This document shows positions 13,255 to 61,900 of a DNA stretch of 64,000 nucleotides, in pieces. Origin of the DNA: Scolanthus callimorphus. Taxonomy: Eukaryota > Cnidaria > Anthozoa > Actiniaria > Edwardsiidae. A program made the translations under genes and the position numbers. Positions within the stretch are counted from its first letter, which is position 1. Every line of letters begins with the position of its first letter. The notes below the pieces were generated by a model, which was not told the origin of the DNA, did not search any database, and saw only the letters and a list, made by a program, of their open reading frames with translations. The stretch is taken from assembly GCA_033964015.1 (NCBI GenBank), contig CM066922.1, positions 22,058,507-22,122,506 on the forward strand. Reading direction: 5' to 3'.

Positions 13255-13860
13255 ATTTTGACCCAGAGATCTGGGGTGCTTACCAATCCCGGTTGGAATG
13301 AATGGTTTACCTTCAGAGGTTGCCCTGCCATTCCGGTAGAACCGAATAGGAATTTTAAAAACTCAATTTCTCGGTTTTATTATGTAATGTATTGGCGCAA
13401 CTATTATATTATAATTTAGAAAATAACACCTATGTTGTATTGTGAATGTACGCATTCTGATTGGTTAAAAAGCGTGTTTGTAAGAGACCTGAGAAACACG
13501 ATTGTCACGCAACGCTGTCGCGCGTGTGTGTTATTTCTAAAAGCAATAAAAATATACTTTCTGCGTGCTCTCTGGTTTCTTACAAACACTCAGGGAATGT
13601 TGGTCGAACTGATAAAACTTGAAAGACACTCGCCTTCGGCTCGTGTCTTTCAAGTTTTGATCAGTTCTCCCAACATCCCCCTCGTGTTTGTAAGAAAGCA
13701 GAGAACACGCGGAAAGTACTTTTATTGCTTAAGTAATCTACCTATAATTCAGTCATTTATCATTATTGTAAATGCTGCAAAAGCTTTGAATAACTATAAT
13801 CTATATTATTAATAAACTATATTATTATTATTGTCCTCTCGCGACAGGTCAACCAAACCG
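13255..13860. mobile_element. Element of the GGTTGGAATGAATGGTTTACC family split by a 0.45-kb insertion
   Basis: The left part (13270-13380, ending TTTCTCGGTTTTA) and the right part (from TGTCCTCTCGCGACAGG, about 13834) are contiguous in the related copy at about 16160-16290. Here they are separated by a second element, 13418-13740. That second element is the plus-orientation relative of 3455-3745, with an internal hairpin around ACACTCGCCTTCGGCTCGTGT. Confidence 0.7.
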
Positions 13861-14384
13861 AGCAACTTTTCCTTGACAATTTATATTTGCTCGTGTAGAC
13901 GAGACAAAATCGACAATTTTTCCTTGACAAGTATCCTTGTTTAAAAGTTAGACATGCTAGCTTTTCAACAAGGATGTCAAGGATACCCTGGAAACCAGTG
14001 GCTCGAGGTCCAAAGAATTACAGCCTCTGGTCCCCATGCCAAGGGAAAATTTACAATTTTTATTTGCTCGTACTGCGGCAACAATTTGACATTTGGCGCG
14101 TCTACAAGGTCAACTTCCCTTGTCAAGGAAACTATCAAAAACCAAAACGCTTGTTCGCAGTGTTCGCATTTTCGTTTTTTATCCTATCTTAATTCCTCGC
14201 TATATACACAGCTTTGTGTGCTATGAAAAAAAATTTAAATATCATCTAGTCAAACTAGTCCAGTATAATGAAAAAATATTTTTACTAAAGGTTGGACAAA
14301 AATGCTAACAAAGGTTTCTCACCAGGAACATGTTTACTAGTGGCCCGTTAGTACACAAAAAAAAGTCCACCCGAATCCTCCCAT

Positions 14385-14560
14385 GGCAACTTCCTTTTTT
14401 TGAGTGTCCATGTGAGCCAATCATATCCTTACTCAGTGCATTCGATTGGCTTCCCTTGCGAGACATGTCGTGCAGAAGCCAATTCACTGCACTAGGCGAA
14501 ACTAGGCAAGGATCTGATTGGCTGACAGTGGTTTTATTTCAGGCTTGCCTTTCCCCTGTA
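14385..14560. repeat. GCCTAG-family fold-back fragment
   Basis: It contains CACTGCACTAGGCGAAAC followed by AGGCAAGGATCTGATTGGCT, matching the right half of the element at 545-776. The left half is degenerate (CTCAGTGCATTCGATTGGCT). Confidence 0.6.
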
Positions 14561-15989
14561 GGAGTCTAGGTGAAAAAAGGTTGTACTAATTTCCTATGAA
14601 TAATGGATGCAACTGTAAGCGCTGACTCGTCTAGGGCAATTCATTCAATTTATCATCCCCATCCCCCTTTGAGGGGGTTAAAATCAAAATGACCTGGCAC
14701 CCCCTCAGAAATACCCACGGAAAAGCGTCCTTCTGTTCTGAACCCTTTGTTACCAACCACCCCCTCAAAATAAGCTTTCTTGGTTCCTAGGGTTAGACCC
14801 CCAGGGAAATAGGGTAAGACCCCCTCGGAAAATGACAAAGCTTGCTGTCCCCCTTGGAAAAACTCTTCTGTAGGGGGTTCGAATAAAAAATGGAATGGCC
14901 CCTATTTAATTGTACTAAGTTTGAAAACGAATCGACTACAAGCACAATCATTTTCAAGGAAATTTTATTCCAACTAATCTTTATACACGACCGATACCGA
15001 GTTTTTCTTTATATACATGGTACACACAAATCTCTCTCGGTATCCATTGGCTAAAATAGCTATACGGCGCAATACGTTAACTAAATGTAAATTCAGAGAA
15101 GCAAATAGTTACTCGATCTTGTCCTCATATTTTACATTTATCATATTCACAATGCCATTTTCATCCTATTACACCAGACAAAAATCTATGGAGAGAAAAA
15201 GATTTTCGGTTAGAATTGGGAGAAATATTCAACGCCAACGGCGAAAGAGTGCATGGTGTCGGCTTTCGCAGGCTACTCCGTAGCATGAAGCATAAAATAT
15301 AACCAATATTATAGCACTTTACCATTTTAACGTCAAGCCTCGCCACTAATGAGCGCATAGTCTTCAGCCTTGCGGGGCCGTGTGGGATCTCGGGACGGTG
15401 GTCTGTTTGGGACGCGCCTGGATCCTTTTGAGAGACCGCTGTCCATGTCGCCGTAGCGGTTTCGTATTCATAAGATGTTAAAATGGGTGAGGAATGTCAA
15501 GGAGAAAATATGCGAAAGCATGAGGTGCTTCAGAGTCAATAGTCTGTTTCCGTTTCTGCGGGGGCCCTGTGGGTTGTTTCCCTAACTGGAACTCAGCTAG
15601 CAAGTTTTTGTTTTTCCCTGAACGCGCGTGTCAACAGACAAATAGAACAAACGCCAAGAAACATCTCAATTACCATTTGTTTACTATATCATGTTCATGA
15701 TGATCACAGAGCGGATTTCAGATGACTGTCATGAGTAATTGTCAATTACTTTGTAATTACTCCTATAGGTTTTATTCAGAATTGGTGTAATTGGCCGTTT
15801 TTTATACAGAGACGGCTAAGCTGTCTGGACGACCTTAAGCCACCTCACCCGGCTTAGCCGTCTAGTATAAAGTCGAGAAAAGTAGCAGACGTCTCAGCCG
15901 TCGGACGACTTAGCCGTATAAAATTAAGGGCATCCAACAGACGCCCTTATAGATGACCTTATCTTGCCGGACGGCTTAGCGTCTAGTAC

Positions 15990-16423
15990 AGGGGTGCTTA
16001 CCATTATGCCAAAATTCCCGGAAATTCCGGTTGGGAGATAAATGGTACAGTCATTTTTTTTTTCGGTCATCCCGGTTCGAACGAGCGGGTTGTCTCAACA
16101 GGGTGCTTAAACCATTATGCCAAATTCCTAGAAATTCCGGTTGGGAGATTAATGGTACAGTTAATTTTCGGTAATCTCGGTTGGAATGAATGGTTTACCT
16201 TCTGAGGTTGTCCTTTCATTCCGGTACAACGGATTTTAAACAAATTTCTCGGTTTTAGTCCTCTCGCGGACAGGTCAATCCAACCGAAATGGTTTAAACC
16301 ATCATGTCTCGACAAACCAACCGGATTTTTTCGCTCGTTCGAACCGGATGACCGAAAAAATGACTGTACCATTTATCTCCCAACCGGAATTTCCGGGAAT
16401 TTTGGCATAATGGTAAGCACCCC
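15990..16423. mobile_element. Fold-back element nested in the 15708-16649 MITE
   Basis: The arms GGGGTGCTTACCATTATGCC (15990 on) and GGCATAATGGTAAGCACCCC (ending about 16423) continue inward through TTCCGGTTGGGAGATAAATGG and its complement. An inner repeat of the same arm occurs at 16100-16170. Partial relatives are at 13255-13860. Confidence 0.75.
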
Positions 16424-16578
16424 AGGGCCGTAGCTAGCATAGGGTCAGTTGCCACCCCAGCGAAGTAGAATTTTTAGTGTCAACATGTGGGGAAAAACCT
16501 GCTTGCTCCCCTCCCCCTAGCAAATACAAAGAATGACCAAGGCCTGCCCCCAGACAAACATTTCTAGCTACGGCCTTG
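16424..16578. mobile_element. Small MITE with AGGGCCGTAGCTAGCAT ends
   Basis: It begins AGGGCCGTAGCTAGCA and ends TTTCTAGCTACGGCCTT, which are inverted termini. The interior is C-rich, as in the GGGGCGTAGC family. It sits directly beside the 15990-16423 element, the third layer in this nest. Confidence 0.6.
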
Positions 16579-16668
16579 TAGTATAAAGACGAGACGACTC
16601 AATCAAGCGATTGCGATTGGTTTCACGACAGTCATTTGAAATCCGCTCTAATCATCATTATCAAGTTA

Positions 16669-55326
<38,658 letters not shown>

Positions 55327-55931
55327 TGTGTGGGTTTGAATGTGTAATCAAAGCCCCAGAATGCCAAAAAGAAGCTTGTTATTTTCTCCTGTCGAAACTG
55401 ACCGCCATTTTGACGATTTGTTTCGTTGCTACGTGCAACAGTCGTGAGACCGTGGACTGGGGCGAGGGGCTAAATGGTGCATAGGGGACGAAAATTCCGT
55501 CAGCACTCATTCGATAAAGAACCACTTTTAAACATCGATTTTTAGCCAATTGTTTATGCTTTTCAACAATTTTACTCGTAGAATTACTAGATATTTCACT
55601 CCGCTTTTGTATGGTATTTCTCTTTTCTGGATAAACTCCCCAGAAAAGGGAAAAAAGAAAGGGGCAAATTCTTGTAGTGATCTAGCACATTATGCTCTTG
55701 CTGCAGGATCGAGTTTCAACCAATCAGAATGAAGAACCGTTTCCGTAGTCGATATCTGATTGGTCAGTTTGTTCAGGATGCCAATCAAATGTAAAGGTGC
55801 CATTTTCAAATTGTTCATGCTTCACGCATTGTGCTCTCCATCTTCAAAGAAGAGAACTGTCGAACGTTCGCGTTTTAAAAGCAGAAATCTCGCAATTTTT
55901 CCTTGATTTCCTGTAAAAAAAACTCTGCAAG
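55327..55931. promoter_or_regulatory. Divergent promoter between SPAG17 and importin alpha
   Basis: The two start codons face away from each other 605 bp apart, with no element between them. CCAAT-type sites are at 55720-55724, 55759-55763 (inverted) and 55781-55785. A YY1-like AAAATGGCGG (minus strand) is at about 55402-55411. No TATA box is evident near either start. Shared control is inferred from position only. Confidence 0.6.
55425..55439. promoter_or_regulatory. RFX X-box-like site of SPAG17
   Basis: GTTGCTACGTGCAAC is a near-palindrome with the GTTGC/GCAAC half-sites of RFX X-boxes. It lies about 100 bp upstream of the SPAG17 ATG, a usual distance for X-boxes of ciliary genes. Each half-site has one departure from the GTTGCC/GGCAAC ideal. 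Confidence 0.6.
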
Positions 55932-58900
55932 ATGACTGAGAACATTTCACGCATTGCAGCGTTCAAAAACAAGGGAAAAGATAATACGGTAGGTGAAAGA
56001 GTACGTTTTAGAGTTGCATGCGGAGCTAGATCGTTCTTCCTTTTAAAATGGCGTTCTTCAACGTTTGCTCTGATTTTGATTGCACAGGAGATGAGAAGGA
56101 GGCGAAATGAGGTGTCAGTACAGCTTCGCAAGGTCTGTTGAATGAAGTAAAAGCTTTTTCAGTGTTTTGATTGTTTTACCAGGAGCTTTCGAACTCTCGT
56201 GCATGAATGTACAATTCCTGTGCAGAAATTGTACAACATGAAATCTCTTTACAATTGTGCAAGCTTATAAAGCTTATCTACGCGTTACTGAAAAAGTGAT
56301 TAATCCTCTCTAGTTCAAAAATCACTAAGGGTTATCATGATTTTCTAAGTCAACCGAAATTGAAGAGCTCGACAAAGATATAAGTTAGTTAAGTTCGACC
56401 TTCGTCCTTGTGCGTGGCAAAGTAAACCGTTCCCTAGAAATTAAGGAACTCGCTGAGATAGATGATCGATCACATTCAACCTTCAGGGCAGTGGATTTAG
56501 TTTAACATTAAATATCATTTGGTATTTCTAGAGTAAACGAGACGAAAATGTTCTTAAAAGACGGAACATCACAGATACCGACTCCACCTCGCCTCTAAAA
56601 GAACAGAACAGCCAGCAACCAGTAAGCTTAACTTTCCTGCAGACTGCACAACCATGTGAATTTTTTGCTTGACTTTGATAGCTTCAGCTTTATTACTGTC
56701 CTTTCTGATCTATATTTTCGTTTGCTTTTTAGATTCAGATTTTACCCCTTCCAACGGTTGTCCAGGTTAGTTTGCTACACCACAGGTGACCCAGGACAAT
56801 TGTTTGTGTACTACAACATCGAAGTATTGACAGTAATATAGGGTTTATATGGGGATTGTGGTAAGAGATGTTTGGACCTGACATTTTTTAGGAAATTATC
56901 AATAAAAGTTACTGAAACTCACCATGTTGTTAGTTGTGGTTGTCCTTGATGCTCATGTGAAGTTTCACGGATTTATCTTCAATTCGCCCCCAATACAGAG
57001 AGAAAGACAAGGTGGGAGGCTGAAGCCAAAAATCGGCTCGATCGACCGAACGGCAGAACGCACTTCGAGACGGATTTTTTCACAAAATTCGAATTCCACA
57101 ACCAAACAAACACACCACGATCGTAGATATACATGTTACCGACGCAGCAAAATCAATAAATATCCTGCAGTTACGTACGCGAAGGTAGCAGACCCCGTTA
57201 AACTCGCACGACCCCCTTTTCAACGGTCGTTAAAAATCCGCGGGACGCACAGCTTGGCTAACCAAAATGGCGGCCGTCAAACAACCAAAATGGCGGCCGT
57301 TACCAAAAACTCCTCAAGGGGGAGGGGGACCTAGCGCAAACTCATGCAAATCAGATTGTGCGACTTCAAAATAAATCCATTACCTCCCGAACAAAGGGAT
57401 TTAAATTTTTTTACGGAGAAGAATGGATTTGTAGCAAATTTGGCCTAGGGAGCAGCCCGCTCTGCGAGTTTGCGCTAGGTCCCCCTCCCCCTTGGTGAGT
57501 TTTTGGTAACGGCCGCCATTTTGTTTTTAACGGCCGCCATTTTGGTTAGCCAAGCTGTGCGTCCCGCGGATTTTTAACGACCGTTGAAAAGGGGGTCGTG
57601 CGAGTTTAACGGGGTCTGCTACCTTCGCGTACGTAACTGCAGGATATTTATTGATTTTGCTGCATCGGTAACATGTATATCTACGATCGTGGTGTGTTTG
57701 TTTGGTTGTGGAATTCGAATTTTGTGAAAAAATCCGTCTCGAAGTGCGTTCTGCCGATCGGTCGATCGAGCCGATTTTTGGCTTCAGCCTCCCACCTTGT
57801 CTTTCTCTCTGTATGGGGGGCGAATTGAAGATAAATCCGTGAAACTTCACATGAGCATCAAGGACAACCACAACTAACAACATGGTAAGTTTCAGTAACT
57901 TTTATTGATAATTTCCTACAAAATTCCAGGTCCAAACATCTCTTACCACAATCCCCATATAAACCCTATATTACTGTCAATACTTCGATGTTGTAGTACA
58001 CAAACAATTGTCCTGGTCACCTGTGGCTACACATCTCTGCATCTGCTGATTACCTTTTTTTCGGGAGTGGAGGACCCCCCAAAAAATTCCAGGGAAATTG
58101 ATATAAAAAAAATCTGCCAGGCCATCTAACTGAAGCTCATGGATCATAATGAGCATGGCCAATCACAGGGAAAGGTTCAAATCCAGAGCGTAATGCACCT
58201 ATCAATGTTTTGCCCCAGGGTGGGGGGGCAGGCAACCCAGGGGAATTTGACTTTTTAAAGTCCTCCAAGGGTTGTGATTTTGACATCTACAGCAGTCCCC
58301 AGGGTGGGAAATCTGACTCGATTGCCATCTTGGAAAGTCCTGGGAACTAGCTTTCCGCCATCTTGGAAAATACCCAGAAACCACCTGGAGACAAGATTTC
58401 TGCGTTTTCCTGGGCCTTTTCTCGTTGAGAACGATGCAGAATGAAAGATAAGACCTTCTTGATGTTTGTATCTATGAACGCCTTTACACTGGTCTGGGAT
58501 CCCCAGGGACGGGAGTTTGATCTTTAATGGAGCTCCAAGGATGGGGAAATTGACATTTCAAAAGCTAAAAATGTCAAATTCCCGTGGGGTAAACCATTGG
58601 GGCAAACCATTGATAGGTGCATAACATTTCCTACAAATGTAAAGAACATACATGAGGCTGATTGGATGCATAGATTTGTCAACATCTATGGATCTTGGAG
58701 TTTCAATAGAGTTTGGTTGTGTAGTGAGGGATAGGGTGGAGGCAAGGGGTGGGCACCAGCCTTAAATTATTGGGCAAACTCGTTTACAAGTGTAATGGAA
58801 CTGCAACACAGTTTCATGTGACGTGACGTCATAAAAGAATCCACAGAAATGTCTTTTCTTCAATCCTATATCAGAGTTGACCTCAGATTTTCATCATGTT

Positions 58901-61900
58901 GAAAGCATTCTGTTCTAAGGAAATGTGAAATAAAGTTGTTGTTGTTTGTGCTCTAATAATTTCAGTGACTGTATCCTTTTCAGAATTTGCATAGTGGAAA
59001 TGACAACCTCATTTTCACAAGTGTCCAGTCTGTCCGTAAAATGCTATCCAAAGAGAGGAACCCTCCAATTGATGATGTGATTAAGTAAGCATTGCATTAT
59101 TAGTGTTAAGAGTGGTTTCACATGACTGTCATGAAAGTAGTTCATGAGTAATTCACTATCCAATCAAATGCGATAGTAATTCAACAATAAACCAATCAGA
59201 GTGGGGAGGTTCAACAACCTCTCCTTTTCGAGAGCAAAGTAATCACAAGTAATTGTATTCTCTATGCGTAATCGCAATTACTGAGTAATTTGTAATTACT
59301 CATGACAGTCATGTGAAAACCGCTGTCAGTATGAAGATGCAGATAACATGTACATATTCAGTTTCCCTTACTACCGAAATCACTAAACTGTTGGTACCCT
59401 CAAAAATTCGATCGGTGGAAATTTTCTGTGGAAAGTTGTTTTACTTCGTAACAATGTGGCACAAGACAACATTTCGCTCGGCAACATGTTGCGAGTTTAT
59501 GACTTGACTTCAAAAACGTGCAACATAAAATGACTGAAAATATCTGAAAAGATGTGTCGTGTAACCATCTGTCCATTAACTTTCTGCACAACATTTTTCT
59601 GTCTGGAAGAGAGGCAATCATGAAATTCATCAGCAGCTTGTTCTAAAAGTTGTTTTAATGGTAGTTTGCAAGTTGTTGCACTAAAAGTTGTTAATATTCG
59701 TAACTCATTTTCTCTTTTTATTTCCAAGGGCTGGACTCATCCCAATGCTTGTGAAATGTCTGGAAAGATATGATTTGTAAGTATGCCGAATTAGTGGAAA
59801 TGTGAACATATTATCATGCCTTCCACATCCATTCTTGATTGTGGGATACTCGAGCTACATGTAAGATAAAACAATTATTGGATGAGAGGTTGAGCATGAT
59901 AGTGAGATTTGTCAACACGGAGGCTAGACGTCATTTCAGTGCATCAATCCTATATGTCGGCGGAGACCATCATGAACTGCTTGTCAACAAGATTTTGCTG
60001 CCAATCAGAATAGAGATAGTGGCATGGATGAATTAATAGCTGATATCCCTCCCTACCTTATACAATTTATCCACTTGAAATGTTTTCACTTGTACCAGTG
60101 AGTCTTCATTATTTGATGTTTTTGGTAGTGCAGTATAGAGCTCTGAGATTGTTCCCCATTGTTTGTTCAACTTCTAGCCCTCCTCTACAATTTGAAGCAG
60201 CCTGGGCTCTCACCAACATAGCATCTGGCTCTCCAGACCAGACAAAGGCTGTGCAAGATGGAGGTAGATATTAGAAGATTTATTATTTTCCTCACAATAA
60301 TTTTTAATGGGATATTCCATATTATATCCATTACCCCTCTATTGAGGAACCTGGAATTTCCACAGGTCGTAGACTGTTTGACGTTGGAATTTCCACAGGG
60401 CCTTTCATTTTACCCCCAGAATTTGTTGCTGTCAAAATGGCGGCGACACAGGCTCTTTAATACTGAAGCACTAGATTTTGTATAACTGCTTTTCCACAGT
60501 TGTACTAAGAGTAGTGTTGTGCCCCAAAATACCCAAGCTACAGCATTATGATTGGAGGAAGGTTGGAAGTAAATTTGTCATCACTGAAGATGTGAACCAT
60601 GTAAATGAAATTATAATTACTTGCCAGGGCTCACAGCATTTTCTTGTTTGCTTAATTATCTCAGGTGCTGTACCTTTGTTTGTAAAGCTGCTGTCTTCTG
60701 ACCACAGCAATGTTGCTGAGCAGGCCGTGTGGGCACTTGGTAACATTGCTGGAGATGGTCCACTAATGAGGAACGGTGTTATCGCTTGTGGTGCCCTGCC
60801 GCCACTTCTTGCCTTAATCAAACCCCAGACACCAGTGAGTGATAAACACCATCATCCATATTAGTAGGATAGAGTACAGAAAAGCAAAGATTTATGTTAT
60901 GGCTGATTTATGTGCATCAGTTGCAGGAAGTTGTCGGTTTTGGCCAAAGTTGCGGGTCCACAACAGCACACTTTTTCAGTACTTGTGCAACAATGTATTT
61001 GCTTTTTCTGAAGAAAAAATGGTCTGACACGAACAAGATTTGCTTAGTTTCAAGCTGGCAAGAAATCCCCCTCACTGATAAATTGCAATGAAAATCTGAC
61101 CAAAATCCAACCATAGTTAACTATGATCCAACCAAGAATGAGTGTGACTATGAATCAATCTTCTTCTTTCAGGTAAAATTCCTTCAAAATGTCACTTGGA
61201 CACTATCAAATCTCTGCCGCAACAAGAACCCACCCCCAGATGTTGAGGCTGTGAAACAGGTATCCTGCCAAGCTAAACCATCCTTATCAAACCAATCAAA
61301 TTGCTTTATCATCTAGAAAATCCTGTAGACTTTGTACCTGTATTCACTGGCTGGCCCCACCCTTTATAATATCTCCCTTGTGATCTATTTTCATCCACCC
61401 AACCCCACCACTTTCACTGCCTCTCCTCATGTTTCCCATTCATCAAGAATTTCTTTACCCTTTAAGGTGGAGTTACACGGTGCAATGTTTTCTGCAACTC
61501 ATCTCGCAATCCATTGCGAGGCAAGTTGCAAGAGCCACTGCAGCTGATGATTGCTTGCAACTATCAACCTTTTTACTATTTGTCTGCCATTTTAATACAG
61601 AACGCATATGCGCAAAGAAGCCAGAGAGGGTTTCTGTTAACGGAATTGCGAGACAAGTTGCAAGATTCGCTGTTAAACGCTGCAATGCGAGACAAGTTGC
61701 TGCAATCTGTTGCGAGAAGTAGAATCATGTCCTACTTGCTGCAACGGTTCCAGCAACCTGTCTTCCAACGTTGCAGAGGGTGTTACACGCTGCAATGACT
61801 CGTGCAACTTGTCTCGCAATGGCAATTGCAAGACAAGTTGCAGAAAACATTGCACTGTGTAACGGCAGCTTTAAGTGCCATCTACATGCACAATTTTTCC

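Larger units (their letters stand above)
12864..15707. other. Intergenic region upstream of quaking, repeat-rich
   Basis: Together with 15708-16668 this separates quaking from the 3' end of SPAG17. The pyrimidine tract and CTAAC word at 12877-12895 (minus strand) could be an intron end of a quaking 5' exon. The rest holds the interrupted element at 13255-13860, related TTTCCTTGACAAGTATCCTTG inverted sequences at 13860-14130 (also at 61880-62060), a GCCTAG-family piece at 14385-14560, and an ACCCCCTC-rich low-complexity stretch at 14650-14880. No gene is supported. Confidence 0.5.
15708..16649. mobile_element. AGAGCGGATTTCA MITE, expanded by nested insertions
   Basis: The termini AGAGCGGATTTCAGATGACTGTC (split here as AGAGCGGATTTCAG and ATGACTGTC) and GACAGTCATTTGAAATCCGCTCT define the same family as 19367-19622 and 42422-42678, which are only about 256 bp. 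The extra length comes from a GACGGCTAAGC-type palindromic block and from two further elements inserted after CTAGTA near 15987. Confidence 0.75.

Noticed and set aside
3534..13812. Conserved small protein [17 protein letters not shown] present at 3534-3725 and 13432-13812
   Set aside because: Both frames lie in copies of one fold-back element with DNA-level identity outside the frame too, so similarity is due to the repeat.
56924..57883. Mirrored 136- and 118-codon frames starting [11 protein letters not shown] as a duplicated gene
   Set aside because: They match only because the palindrome arms are inverted copies. They show no family resemblance and run antisense to the donor-bearing ATG.
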